Below, one piece after another: positions 37,401-52,592 of a stretch of DNA of 64,000 bases. Source of the DNA: Pelecanus crispus (Eukaryota > Chordata > Aves > Pelecaniformes > Pelecanidae); assembly GCF_030463565.1 (NCBI RefSeq), contig NC_134643.1, forward strand, positions 134,001 through 198,000, written 5' to 3'. Position 1 is the first letter of the stretch; each line of letters starts with the position of its first letter. Under the pieces are notes generated by a model. It saw only the letters and a program-made list of their open reading frames with translations, did no database searches and had not been told where the DNA came from. The position numbers and the translations under genes were made by a program.

Positions 37401-40400
37401 GCTATTTACCTCTGTGTCAGAAATCAAGCTGTTTCAAGATGTTTAGATTTTGTTTCCTGTTGTTATCCCTAGTGACAAAATACTGTACATTGTTATCGCT
37501 CTTTGCACTTTTGACTACCTTTCTCTTACTGTCCTTTGTAAGTTATGTCTCCTGATGACTTCTCTTTCACTAATATGTTTATAGCAATGTTCAGTGCCAG
37601 CACAACTCCTAGCTAAGCCTAGCTAAGAAAAGGTCCTAGTTTTGCATAATCTCTTAGCCCTGAAACATTTCCAATTAGTGAGGTGAAACCTAATTTGTGA
37701 CCCTGAGTAGATGGACTGGGCTTTGCGTCCTGGGTTTAAGTTGTGAGGGAAACAGAACTTGGAAAGTTGTGTCGTTCTAAGCTTGGGTTTTGTGTCTTAC
37801 AGACTTCTGGGACACAGCTGGACAGGAGAGGTTCCAGAGCATGCATGCATCCTATTACCATCAGGCTCATGCTTGTATCATGGTAAGGGTAGCGTCTCAG
37901 CTGTGAACTGATGGAATTTTGACTAAAAGCCATCCCAGTTGACACTTGGTCTGTGTGTTATGTTTTATGATTACGCTGCCTTGTATTTCCTGTCTCTTCC
38001 AGTGCTTTAAAAACCTTTTCTATCTTGTTCTTTCTTCTCTCACCTGATAAAACTAGTGTAGTTGGGTATGTTTAGCTCTCTTCTGTCTTTCCTGATAGTA
38101 CTCTTGCTATATTCCCGGCTTTGCTGTCTTCTAAATTTCCTTACTTTTGGCCCTGTGTTTCCAGTAAGGTGGTACGTACAACTGAATGTACTTACTTAGA
38201 AGCAGTCCTGTCAGAGGTGATGCAAGGGAGAGGGCATTCCTTTCTTGTTCTCTGATGTGACTATTGCATTATGTAGTACCAAGCTGTTCTGACATGTTCT
38301 GCAGGGGTACTACGTAAGACATTCTTCTCTGGTCTTCTGCCCTTTCTATTTTCCTATACTTTGTGCTTCCCATTTATTAGCTCAAATCAGTCTTGTTTCC
38401 TGACGCCTAACCCACTTAGGTCTCTTGGTTTGTACCGTTGCTCTAACTTTCCACTGCTTCTCATCACTTGTGAGCATCAGTCAACTTCATTGATATTTTA
38501 ATTGTTAAAATAGAGAAGCCTCACATCTGACTCTCCTTAGCAGAGCAGATCTTTCCCAGTGCTTGTTCACCATCCTGGGTGATAGAGTGCTTGTCATAGT
38601 AGAAAATAAGAAAGTAAAGGAAAATGAGGCATCGTGCATCACGCAAAGAAATGGGCTGGCTGCATGTTTCAAGGCTTGCTGGATATTGTCCCTTTTCTCT
38701 TTCATCCTTTCTAACAAAGGCCAGTTTCCTCTGTTGATGTCCCCCTGGGAAAATTCTGGATTCTGTACTTGTGTTTGGTGCCGTGGGTTGATCAGGAGCT
38801 GTCCTGCTGTTGGCCCCACACTAGCTGGTTCTTTTTTGGAAGGTGTTTGATGTGCAGCGGAAAGTCACCTACAAGAACTTAAACAGCTGGTACAAGGAGC
38901 TGAGAGAATTCCGCCCAGAGATTCCTTGCATTGTGGTGGCCAACAAAATTGATGGTGAGTATATCTTCTTCTTTCAACCTCTCAGGATTGTGATGTGATT
39001 CTCTTCTGACCTGGCTGAGAAAGAATGCCATTCATCTGTTTGGTCCAGATGAGCTCTTGAGCATTAGTCCCTCAGGGCTGTATTTTATCAAACAAATAGC
39101 TGGGTCCTCTACTGACCTTACATGCTGTCTTACAGGCTCTTGTCCTTGTTTTACTAGCAATTAAAAATACAAATTTGATCCATTTAAAGTGTATTCAAGT
39201 GGCGTCCTTCCAATGCCGTCCTTACTGCGCTGCCCATTTTGTCCAGCAAGAACCCAAAAGCTGATTGGAGCAGTACCTAGTCAAAAATTGCAGGATGTCT
39301 TGCTGGAAAAATAGCAAAACCAATTATGTGGCTTCCCCTGATCCAGTCAGTAACTGCCTTTGTCTTGCTAATTCAGCCTGCAGGTTTCCGTGGGGCTCCT
39401 CTGTGCTAAAGTGTCTAAATATACCTGCTGGCAAAATTGTTCACCTTCCTCTACAGATGATTGGATGATTCCCTCCTCTTAGGAGCACCAGCTAGGCATT
39501 CATTATTGCTATCATTTGGGTTGTGATCTGTCTCCCGCATCCTGTGAGAGCGCGTAACACATCAGCTTTCTGCTCAGCATCAACGAGAGAACACATACCC
39601 TTAGGACCTCAGTCTCCTGCTATTCTCTATCAAGTACAGTGTCAGGCATGCGCTTCCTTGCTGACATTCATGGTAGAAGTCATTGCAGCTATGAATAGGA
39701 GTCTGCACCTGAATAAGGTGTCTGGGCTCCCACTGTAGTCCTACAGAAGTTCATTGGGTTCGGTGGTGTGTTTTAGGGCATGATTGATCTTACCTAATAG
39801 AAGCCTCTCCTACAGGATGTGTCAAGCTCGCCTGGAATCCACTGATTGCACGGACTGTACAGGAAGTCCGAGGCAAATGGACTTGGTGTTGACATCCCTA
39901 CTGTAGACAGAACCTCTGTCTAGATCAATCCTGCTCTTAGTGTTCTATGTGTGAGCGGACACTGCTCCAAGGGAGTCCTGGGCCTTGCCTTCGTTTGCTG
40001 TATTCCACCCGGACTAGGAAATGATTGACCCAGAGCTCTTAACACAGGCCCAGTCTGCAGAACAGTTGATCCAGCATCCTACAAAGAGGTAGGGAGCAGC
40101 TGCCTGGGCAGCGCTCACTGGCAAGCATTTGGAGTCTGAATGACTTCAGCTGTCGCTTCTATGAGCAAAGGCAGATCATCTGGAGTCATCCTCCTGTGCT
40201 GGCATACAGGTTGCCTATCTACCAAAACTTTGAGCTGTTACTGCTGTGTCAGCATGTCCTGTAAACATGCAGGAGATTTGTTCCAAAGCTAAGCTAAAGC
40301 CTCCGGCCTACTGAGGTTGGGGTAGTTGGACCTAACTGCCTGTTAAGTAAACATATATAACAGTTGATTCATTTATACACTTGACTCACAGCAATATAGG

Positions 40401-41670
40401 TAACATGGCATAAGGGCCGTGGGGAGTTCTGGTTAAAAAGGCCAAGTGGAGGGAGAGGCATGACTGTACTGGCAACTGTGTCCAGGTCATGTGGACACAC
40501 AGCAAAAATCGTAGGGATGTGCCTGGAAAATACTATCGTTGCCGCACAGCAAGTGAACTGATATGTTCTAAGCTGCAAAGCATTATTCATTTAGAGCACA
40601 TCAGAATCCATCTATAATTTAGTCAAGCACCATGGACAAAGCAACAAGAACGCTTTTCGTTTTGTGTCTTCTTGTCAACGGTTTGCTGATGCTGTTGCTT
40701 TTAAAACCCTATAGCTTCTGGGGAGGACTCTGCTAGCCTTGTACTCCAGTGAGGAGGCCTTGACAGCTAAATTGGGCTCTCGTCTCCATCTGTTCCACCA
40801 CTCCTGCATGTGTCGGCATTCTGCCTACAGTGCTGTCCTACTGACCGCTTCTTCTTTTGCCCCCAGTGGATATGAAGGTGACCCAGAAAAGCTTCAACTT
40901 TGCCCGGAAGTTCGGTTTGCCCTTTTACTTTGTGTCTGCTGCAGATGGCACCAATGTAGTGAAGGTAAAACATAGCTATTTGGCTCAGCATCCATGAGAC
41001 CCCTATACAGTCCAAGGACATGGAGACTGCTGTAGGCACAAGGAGCAGAAAATGGGCTAGGACATCTGTTGGGCTACTTGTGAAGTCCTGGTAGCTATAG
41101 GTAGTATCAGAGGGGTTTGTTGTTTTTTTTCCTTGGGGTGTGGGAGCAGTTTCCATATGTTACAGAAACCCAGTGCCCCTTACATTGCGTGACAAGCATT
41201 GTCCTTCTCATCAGCTCTTCAATGATGCTATCAAAATGGCAGTTGCTTACAAAGAGAATTCACAAGATTTCATGGACGAGGTCCTGCGAGAACTGGAGGT
41301 AAGGAAGGCTCTACTTACTGCACTCCTCCTAAGTGATGAGCAGCTCTGCTATTTTTTCCCTCAGGGAAAGCAGAACCTGTGGCAAAGGGTGAAACTTTGC
41401 AGGCATGGAAATATTTGCCTTATGCTGGTGACACCATGGGGTTTGTGTGCTGCTCGTGTCTAGGTTGGAAGGGGTGAGGTGGTAACCCTGTGAAGAGCCC
41501 ACGCTGCCCTAGACCAAATTTGAAAGAACCACGGCAGAGTGTAGCTGTTGCTCTCACGCTTCTCAGCAGTTACTTGTCCTGCTCCTTTCCAGAGCTTTGA
41601 CCTGCAGAAGAGTGAGAATTTGTCGGATCAAGAGGAGAGCTGCCCTGAAGAGAAGCCCCCCTCTGCCTAA
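30979..41670 (+). CDS. RABL2: RAB-like GTPase 2 (RABL2)
   Basis: Eight exons: 30979-31088, 31203-31232, 31515-31594, 37803-37882, 38843-38954, 40867-40964, 41215-41298 and 41593-41670. They sum to 672 bases (223 residues), close to the mammalian 228-229. GTPase motifs: P-loop GDSAVGKS (residues 29-36), switch [15 protein letters not shown], and SAADG. The effector-side text [10 protein letters not shown] and [17 protein letters not shown] is distinctive of RABL2. The C-terminus is acidic (ending EKPPSA) and lacks the prenylated cysteines of true Rabs, as expected. RABL2 binds the IFT-B complex and CEP19 at the ciliary base and is needed for sperm tail assembly in mice; this is family knowledge. 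Birds are expected to carry one copy, whereas human has RABL2A and RABL2B. Intron 3 is long (6.2 kb) and hosts two CR1 copies and a solo LTR. Exon 2 is only 30 bases. Confidence 0.96.
31797..32935 (-). mobile_element. CR1 LINE in RABL2 intron 3, antisense
   Basis: It starts with the inverted CR1 tail (CACAGAATCAGAGAACGG) and continues with ORF2 text on the minus strand ([50 protein letters not shown]). Frameshifts and stops break the ORF. It is a more diverged CR1 subfamily than those at 23 and 59 kb. Confidence 0.88.
33660..34255 (+). mobile_element. CR1 LINE in RABL2 intron 3, sense
   Basis: Plus-strand text matches the CR1 ORF2 end ([45 protein letters not shown]) followed by the 3' tail (CTTCCAACCCAAACCATTCT). 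It is truncated and frame-broken. Confidence 0.88.
34869..36015 (-). mobile_element. solo ERV-L-like LTR with AGGTT target duplication, in RABL2 intron 3
   Basis: The LTR is 34874-36010 (1137 bp), TGTGGTGG...GAATACA on the plus strand. It is flanked by perfect 5-bp direct repeats AGGTT at 34869-34873 and 36011-36015. In sense (minus) it starts TGTATTCGG and ends CCACCACA; an AATAAA equivalent lies near 35055. It belongs to the same family as the LTR split at 52880-62168, sharing the ends and the block GGCTTCTGCGAGAAG in sense. Plus-strand frames of up to 257 codons through it are antisense artefacts. Confidence 0.92.
36016..37802 (+). other. remainder of RABL2 intron 3
   Basis: No repeat family or exon was recognised before the acceptor AG at 37801-37802. 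Confidence 0.5.
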
Positions 41671-43224
41671 GCCCTGGATCCTGAGTCTGTTTTTTCCCTT
41701 TGCTCTAGATTTCTGGGGCTAGCTAGAGTTGGCCTTCACAGAAGAAAGTAATTTTTCTCATGCCCTGAGAGCTCTGGTGATGGGCAGCTGGGCCTCTCCC
41801 TTCTTGTGGGAGACTGTCTGGGCATGATCATCCTTGACTCAGCCCCAGCCCACTGCACATCACGGTCAAGGAAAGGGCGAGAGCATCCACGTGGTCGCTA
41901 GTTCCTGCGTGCTTCTTCAAGGCAAAGCTTGCCAGGAGAGCTAAGCCACTCTTGGACCTGCAGGGAAGGGTCCTGCCCAGATGCTTTAATGGTACCTACT
42001 GGAGAAAACAAACACTAAAGAAATTTTTTTTATAAAGCTTTGAGCTTGCATCCTTCCTGCACTTTTGTTATAAGGCAACCTGGTTACTCTACCATGCAAG
42101 TCCAGCTGCCGGCCCTCCCCATTGCTTTCGCAGCCTGGCCCGTGCTGCCTCTCTGTCCACCCCGGTGGTCTCTGCTGCAGGGTTTCTTTGGGTTTCCTTC
42201 CTCATTCTGTTACAGAGCAGCCAGATCCAGCAGACTTCTGAACACGGGGGATTTCTCCTTTCATGTCCGCTAGAGCTGAATCAGGTGGACTCTCACACCC
42301 AGAAGGCTTGTCCTATCCCAGTCTGATGGATGTGGCTGCTGTTGTTCCCATGCATGTGATCAAGAGACTTACGGTGCATTCCAAACAGCCAGATACACAA
42401 ACCCACACACAGACTTACACAATCAATGTGAAGAGCAAAACAGATGGACATAGACAGAGCAATGCCTGTACCAGCACCCCTGTATATGGAACCACCACTT
42501 AGATAAACAGGAACACAGTCCAGCCCTCATCTGCCTTTCCAGATGATCAGGAATGGACGTTTACTAGTGAAACATAAACACACCTTCACTCCTTAGATTC
42601 ATAAGCACAGTGTGTTCATAGATTCCTCAAATAACAGTATGGAAATTACGTCCCTGTAATATCTGTGGCTGGATGTTAAGCTCCTTACCCAGTCATTGGT
42701 GCAAACCTTGGGTCTTTCTAGATCCATGCCTCCTGGGACACAAGGGAGTCCAGTTTCAAGTTCACTGGTGCGTTGTACACACATACAGGGATCCTACCAG
42801 TAGCCAGCCCAAGACGCTTTGTGTTTCCAAATGCTGTCCCCAAGACCTCTAGCCTGCTATGACCTATATTCCCTTCTTCCACTGCACACTCACCCTCCTC
42901 TCTGACCAGACACATCTGCAGCCCAGCTGAGTGACTTTGTGGCCCTACTGTCTGCCTGCAGTCTCATTTTGCAGGTGCCGGGCATGGAAGTCCTTGCCTG
43001 GCACAGGAGACTGAATCGGACTGAAGCATGCTTAGCTGTGAAAAATTGGTAACTTTATTTCAAGAACTAAGACAACTTGAGTATTTGTGTGCACTCACAG
43101 GAGAGCGGGCAGGACAGAGCCAGGCCTTTGACGCTGAGGCTGCCTTGGGGTCAGCAGGCATTGCCCCAGAAGGAGATGGTCGTGGTACACTGCAGCCTGC
43201 ACTGGATGCTGTTCATCCTGCTGC
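41671..43224. other. RABL2 3' UTR and RABL2-ACR intergenic region
   Basis: The first part is RABL2 3' UTR; a TATAAA hexamer at 42031-42036 is a possible non-canonical poly(A) signal. The two genes converge: ACR runs toward RABL2 on the minus strand. No further gene was seen. Confidence 0.45.
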
Positions 43225-45667
<2,443 letters not shown>

Positions 45668-48188
45668 TGCTGCCAGCAGCATGTGGCAGCTACAAGAACC
45701 ACGGGCTTGTCACCACCAGCACAGCAGCTGACACAGTGCCCACAGTGCTCACGTTGCCCGCAGCACCCTCGGCCCCAGGGCTGATGTCACAGAGTCGCTG
45801 GTTCCGGGTGCTGGGCACAGCGGCCTCTTGGTGGGGGGGCAACATGGGAGGTTCCGAGCAGGAGGGGAGGCAGAAGCTAGGATCGGACACCCCCAACAGT
45901 GCCCTGCTCAATGCTTGGCTTGCGGGATGGGGGTGTGCAGCCCCATAGCAGACAGCAGTGCCTGGCTCCAAGCACTGCCTGCTAACAGCAAGCAGGAAAA
46001 AGCAAGTGTGGCACCATAGCCTCTTTGGGAAGTTCACTGCCACCCTGCTCTCTTCAGCCGTTTGCCACCAGGTCCTTCCCAAAAAACATACACCAGAGAA
46101 CGTAACTACGACAGGCAGCATGGACATGTTTGGGTGTTGAAGCGTCAATCTGATTACAGCCGTGGGAGGCAAGCAGTGATGTGCAAGCCAAATAAGCCAG
46201 GCATACCCAAGCAGTGTGTCAACCTTCCTGTGCAAAGCACAGTGAAACACAGATGCAGCACAGTCCACACTGGCTATCTCAGCCACAGCAACACCCTCTG
46301 GCAGGCTTCATGTCCTTGCCAGCTATGAGTTATGCTGTTGCTCTGGGCCAACTGACCAGGGCAGATGTGATGCCTGGTATGCGTGGCCAAGCACATGCAA
46401 TTTTAAGCTCTAAACAGAGAAGGACGCTCCTGCTCTCGGCCCCATGTGCTCTTCTCCATGGCTTTGGTAAATCTTGCATCAGCCTCATCCCATCAGTCTG
46501 CCTTCTACAGCTGTATGGTGGAGCCTTGCTCAGGTGCTGGAGTGCAGGGCAGTCATGGGAGAAAAGTGGGAGCCAGGCACGTGCGTTGCATCTGCTGAGC
46601 AGGGCTGGGTCCCTGGAGGCTACCGTCCAGGAGAGCAGTGGCTTGAAGAATGGCAGCCTCAAAGCTCATGCAAGATGTGCTTCCTGCTGCCATCCCTGGC
46701 TTGTGGGGATAGACCTAAGGCACACAACTGAGTGTGCAACCTGGTCCCTAGGACGAAAGGGCATCAGGCACTGTCTGAAAGTGGAAGAGCTGCTCCCAAG
46801 GCCCTTGAGGTGCAGCGTCACTTCATAGGCACCAGAACTGGGCCCCAAACAAATGGGACTCAAGGCTGCTTTGGTTTTTGAAAATGGACCTGAAGGTGGT
46901 GCCCCATATCTGCTTAAAACAGACAGAAGGCAGACTTAGAGAAGACAGCTTGTCTTCTGTGGATACTCTGCTATTCCAGCACCAGATTTTGCAGGTGGTT
47001 AAGCAGGATTGATGTGAGAGGTGGCCACACTTCACAGATACCTTGGAGTAAGGGGAGAAAAAATAACTGGGGGTAGGTACCTTGTTTGGGCAGAAACAAG
47101 GGCAGAGAAAGGGAGGAGTCAAGGAAGGTGAGGGGGTGGTACAAGCATGGAAAATGGGGAGAAGGGGGGATAAAGGAGTGAGTCGCACATAAGCAAAGTG
47201 CTGGTTGGTTTGCTTGTTTGACTGAGCCCTGCACCTGATCACCATGACCACCACAGTCCATCCTACCTTCTTTCTGAGAGCAATTCCAAATACTTTCCTG
47301 TGTGGCCCCACTCTGTGTACCCGGTGAGGGGGGTGGGTCCAGAGGCTTGGCTGCTAGCAGTGGCAGAAGGGAACAGAGGTCCTAGGGACCCAGCAGTTGG
47401 AAACACCGAGTGCCTAGGGCCAGCTCCTGGTGGGACTGCTGTGCGCGTGTGCAATTCATGAGTGAACTTTAAGCTGGACTAGCTTGTGAGCAAGAGGAGA
47501 GAGACCCTTTCAGTCATGTGGATGGCACGCGGTTGCAGCCCACCTGATCAGCCCCCGCATCTACAGACCTTACAAGAGGACCAGGCCTGCCAACCGCTGC
47601 CACATCTCCACCTCCTGGAGTCATGAAGGACTTGGAGGGGCTTTGAGTTGCTTCCCACCTAGGCATGTCCCCTCTGCACTAGCTGTACAAGGTCCTACCT
47701 CTGAGGCTGCCAGGACCATCCATCCCATCCTCTTCTTGCTGTACTCTTGGCCCCTGGCAAGTGATGATGCTGCAGCTCCCAGCTCTGTTCCCACCCAGGG
47801 CTGCACAGCATGCCTCCAGCTGAGTAAGGATCCCTGGACACTGGGGTTTATCCTTTGCTACATCTTGATGATGGTTTGAAAGGAGCTGTTCTGGCTCTGG
47901 AGATGATGCCATATCATGGTCCCTCCCTGAACAAATCAGGGTTTCTGTCAAGAGGCCTCAGCTTGAATATCCAACACAGAGCACAGGCTCCACTGACCCG
48001 CACTCCTAGCAGGGTTGGTAATCCCCCCGACCCGCAGTTTGCTACCCCAGCACTCCATTAGTCAGAGGTGTCACTGAGCCAAAGCTGCAGGGGAGCTCCA
48101 AGGCAGTTAGCTGGGGGTGGGGGGGGTCTGGTGGGTTTGGGATAGGGTTCCAGTGTGGAGCAACTGAAGGGGATGGAGTAGCAAGAGG
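45668..48188. other. ACR-ARSA intergenic region
   Basis: 2.5 kb separate the ACR start from the ARSA stop, both genes lying on the minus strand. Frames of up to about 200 codons occur on both strands but have no recognisable homology. In particular no SHANK3-like exon (ankyrin, SH3, PDZ or SAM text) was found. Confidence 0.5.
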
Positions 48189-51100
48189 CTAGGAGCAGTG
48201 GCAGCAGGAAGGCTTAGGAGTGCAGCTTGGTATGCAGCAGGGCTGCAGGGCAGGATCCCTGCCCTTCCTGATCTGGCTTTCCCCAAACCCCATGCGCTGT
48301 TCAAAAAGAACTTTCTGCAGTTTGATCTCCTTCAGGACTTGTAGAACCTCTGGACCTGCACTGCTCTGCAGCAGATCATAGTTCTCAGCTGGGTCTGACT
48401 CCAGGTCAAAGAGCAGCGGGGGCACGTGAGGGGTCAGCGGGGTCAGCCCGTGGCAGGCCTGGTCTGGGGTCGTATCACTATGAAAGGAACCTGCAAAAGA
48501 AACCCCCAGGTGTAGCTCAGTTTCTTCTCTTTGAGCTTTGGACAGCAAAACCATACAGGACTTCACAAAGCTGCCTGCGCAAAGGAGAGGAGGCAGAACT
48601 AACCTTGTGTGAAGTAATGGGCCTTGTACTTCCCAAGCCTGACAGCAAAGGGGCCGTGCAGTGGATCAGGGGATGGCGGGTAGAAGAACATCGTCTGACG
48701 GGGACTCTGTGGGAAGCAGCAGAACTAAGCTCACCTGTGCAGCCATGAGGCTGAAGAAGAGCCTGGAACCTGACCAGGCAGACTCCAGGGAGCCCCGATA
48801 CTACAGCCAGAACATGGCCAGAGAGGGGGGAAGCTGACGAGCAGCATCATCCTGTTTGCACCCTACTGAAAACTACTGGGGCTCTGTCCATCCACTGCAG
48901 CCACAGAGGTTTGGCTTGGCAACATGTTGCAGGTGTTGGAGCTGAACAGCCTGGGGAAGCCCAGGAACTCCGTGGCATGACCCAGGCCAGATAGAAGGTC
49001 CTAGCTCATGGATCTCCCCTGACCCCAAGCTGGCACGTAGCTCCAGCCCCACACCCAGCCTTCATGCACAATGTCAGCTGAACCAACCCGTAGGACTCAC
49101 CTTCCCTGACCCAAACAGCACCGGACTCAGGTCATAGCCATCCAGGGCAACTTTGGGAAGAGCTGCTCCAGCCAGGGTTGTCAGGGTTGTCAGGATGTCC
49201 AGAGTGCTTGCCAGCTCATGCGTCACTCCTGTCACCCACCACAGCAAGGCACAAGGAAAGGTTCAAGCGCTTGATCCCACTCCCATCCCTGCCATCCTCA
49301 CTTCTCTCCCACCCTCTGCTTGTCCTGGGGCAGCTCAGCTGCCATAACACCCTGTCTTGGCTGGCATCAGCATACAAAAGGCACAAGCAGTGCCAAGTCT
49401 CACCTGGAGTGATATGGCCTGGCCAATAAGCCACTGCCGGTTCCCGCATGCCACCTTCGTATGTTGTGCCCTTCCCACACTTCAGAAGGCCAGAGCTGCC
49501 TCCACGTGCCATCCGCATGGTGGAAGGGCTGTGAGAGAGAAGAACCACCTACCATCAGTTTCACAGGTTCACACCACGCCTTCCCTGATGCTGCCAACAC
49601 AGCCATGACAAGAGATACATGGTGCCAGCAAGTGACGCTGCCACGCTTCTCAGGCTTGTGAGGCAGGAGGGGCAGGTGAAGAAACCAAGGTGTGCGAGAC
49701 ACCTAAGCAGGGCACCAGAGACCAAAGCCACACACACACAGGGAATCGAGGTATATTTGGGCTGCTGCACAGTCCTGGCCCAAACCCAGTGAGGTTTCTG
49801 CCCACGAGGAGAAGCACAGCTGAGTCACAGGAACAAGGAGCAGATCATGCACTAGGTCCTCCTGAGAGCAGCATCCATCTCTTGCCTCACTTCAGGTCAC
49901 TGGGGTCTCACCTGGCAATGCCACACCATGTGCCTTTTACCCCAGCCAACCAATGCCTCCTTCCGGTTCCCCCATACCATGGCAGCAGAATCTTATCAGT
50001 GATAAAGTCCCCTCTGCTGAGCCCACTCACCCATTGTCAGAGGTGAAAAACACCAAGGTCGTGTTTGCAAGACCATTTTCCTGCAGTGCCTGCAGCAGCT
50101 GTCCCACTGAGCCGTCAAACTCCAAGAGTGCATCACCAAACGGCCCACGCCGTGACTGCCCAGCATAGTCCTGGCTTGCAAATTGAGGGTAGTGTGTATG
50201 CTGGAGAAAGGGCAGAGAAGACTGCTACGCAAACTCCCAGAGCTGCATCTGGTTCCCAGTTCACCCAGGGACAGTGAGCACCCCAGCTAGGACATAGAGA
50301 TATGTGACAATACCCATGAGATGAGAGGAGGCTTCTCCCCAAGCTTCAGAAACATCTCAGAAATGGCATAAAGGAGCTGAGCCCCAGGAGAGCATGTGGA
50401 GCCCCAGAGTGGGAAGTTTTCCCAGGTGGACTCCTGGCCCGGAGAAGCGTGCAAGGCTCCAGAAAGAAGCAGCCCAAGAACATTATCAGAACGGTGCTGT
50501 CACGAGACCTGGGCATGGGAACAGCCACCCCAGATCATCCAGGGGCAGGTATTGACTGCTCAGCAGTCCTGGGGCTGCAGGAGCTGAGATGCTTCCCTGC
50601 TCTCCCCACAGGACAAAGGCTCCCTTCCCCACCCTTGGGCCCAGAGCAGCCCTCCCCATCTCCTACATGGGAGGCATAGTAGAGCAGGAAGGGGAGGCCT
50701 CGTTTGGCACAGTCAGCGATGAAGTCCCGGGAGAATTTGTTGTAGAGGGGCACCAGATCAGGGAAGGAGACCGGCTGCTGCACGATGCTCTGGTTCCAGA
50801 GCAGCGGGACTGGCACTAAGCCTTGGTCACAAGTCCCAAAACACTTGATGTCGGGTGGGAAGCAGGTGAGATTCTGGCAGGGGCCCTGGAAAGAACAAAT
50901 AACACTTTGTCTTTTACCTGTGTTGCAGGACAGTGAGGGAAGGGGAGCAAAGAATCTCACAGTGGCCACCACTAGGTCCTACAGGCACCCTTTGGGCAGC
51001 CAATCCCAGAAGCCCAGGGGTCTGTGCCCACCCTAGAACTATCCAAGGACCATGCTGTCCCAACATCATTCTGTCCTGGCAGCAATTCAGATTTTTTTTG

Positions 51101-52199
51101 TAGCCCAGGACCTGACCCTCCCTCCCTTGACAAAGGGCGTATGTCCCCATGCGCAACTGCCACCCACGTTCTGCAAAACTGCCCTATCATATGAGCATCT
51201 CAGAAATGGGCTTTCCCCACAGCATCCATCTCCCCAGCCTGCAGCCACCCACACCCACCTGCCCAGGTAAGCACTAACCTGGCCTATGTGCTCCCAAGCA
51301 AGCTTCATCTTTCAGGCACTTTCCCCAGCCAGCCCCGGGGACACCCTTCAGGGCTTGTCAGGCCTCTCACCTGGTCATGGGAGTAGGGCACTCCCAGGAA
51401 ATGGTCAAAGCCCTGGTGGATGGGCAGGAAGGAGCCATTAATCCCCAGGCCAAGGTGCCACTTGCCAACCATGGCTGTGGCATAGCCCTCAGCCTTCAGC
51501 ACCTCTGCAATGGTGACCTCAGACAGCGGCAGGCCTCCCCGCGAGTCTGGGTTGAACACACCGGGGTAAACCCCGGAGCGCATCTGGAAGCGGCCAGTCA
51601 GCAGGGCTGCCCTACAGACGAGAGATGAAAGAGAGAGAGGAGACAGGCATCACACTGGGCACAGCACAGGTCGTGGGGCTCAGCCTCCACGGAGGGTGCA
51701 CCGTTCCTCGGGACCTGGCAGCTTGGCTCCCCAGTCTCACGGCTGCCACTGTCACCTCCCCTGTCTGCTGGGACATGCAATCGGTCCCCTCATAGAGCAG
51801 CCAGACCTTCGGACCTCCCGGGACACGGCAGGTTTATCAACCACCCGTTCCTCCCAGCACTGCAGCTCCCTAGCTGGGTGACAAGCCCTGTCTCGACGCT
51901 TCCTCCATCCCCACCCCGGGGCCCCGCAGCAGACGCCAGCCGGCAGGGCGTGAGCAGCGGGGGACGTACCGGGACGGGCTGCACACTGGGGAGCTGCTGT
52001 AGAAGTTGGTGAACCGCAGCCCTCGGGAAGCCATCCGATCCAGGTTGGGCGTGGCAGAAGAAGGGTGCCCATAGCTCCCCAGGTCCCCGAAGCCCAAGTC
52101 GTCCGCCAGCAACAGGACGAAGCTGGGGGGGGCGCCGGCCGCCCCGCGCAAGCCCAGCAGCACCAGGGCCCACGGCAGGCCCCGGCCCCGCGGCCCCAT
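48189..52199 (-). CDS. ARSA: arylsulfatase A
   Basis: Eight exons on the minus strand: 52199-51970, 51611-51371, 50885-50667, 50200-50031, 49528-49404, 49228-49101, 48706-48604 and 48490-48189. They total 1518 bases, 505 residues, nearly the human length. A signal peptide ([12 protein letters not shown]) precedes the sulfatase core. LADDLGFGD supplies the paired Asp metal ligands (residues 33-34). The sulfatase signature CSPSR puts the cysteine that becomes formylglycine at residue 73. GKWHLG, PYSHDQ, LLYYASHHTHYPQF and TSDNG follow in family order, and the cysteine-rich C-terminus ([15 protein letters not shown]) is conserved. The enzyme hydrolyses cerebroside 3-sulfate in lysosomes; human loss causes metachromatic leukodystrophy. 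All intron phases agree and no damage was seen. The first exon lies in a GC-rich, promoter-like stretch. Confidence 0.96.
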
Positions 52200-52450
52200 G
52201 GCGCTGCCGCCCGGGGAGGCCCCGCGGCCCGCCGATGCGCACGCTCCGCACGGGGTACAGCACCGCCCTCCCGCGGTGCGGTGCGGTCCGGGCCCGGCGC
52301 GGCGGCGGCCCCTCCGCAGGACAGGACCGGCCGCTCCCGGCCTGCGCAGCCCAACCACGCTGCGCCGAGCCGCCGCCCGCCTGACCCGCGCGAGCAGCCA
52401 CGTGACCCAGCGCCGCCGCGGGGCACGCCGGGAATTGTAGTGCGTGGCGG
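52080..52450. promoter_or_regulatory. ARSA: CpG-rich promoter region of ARSA
   Basis: Very GC-rich sequence covers ARSA exon 1 and about 250 bases upstream. No TATA box is apparent. Confidence 0.6.
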
Positions 52451-52477
52451 GAGCGCTTGAGAGGGCCCGCGCCCGGT

Positions 52478-52592
52478 CACAGAATCATAGAACCGTTTAG
52501 GTTGGAAAAGACCTTTAAGATCATCCAGTCCAACCGTTAGCTTAACACTACAAAGACCAGCACTAAACCAATTAAGGGTAGAGTAATAATTA
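52478..52592 (-). mobile_element. CR1 LINE 3' tail fragment
   Basis: The plus strand reads the inverted CR1 end: CACAGAATCATAGAACCG, GGTTGGAAAAGACC, ATCATCCAGTCCAACCG. It is truncated after about 115 bases and lies directly upstream of ARSA. Confidence 0.9.

Noticed and set aside
45668-48188. Possible hidden gene between ACR and ARSA
   Set aside because: Frames of up to about 200 codons overlap on both strands, lack paired splice sites and show no recognisable domain.
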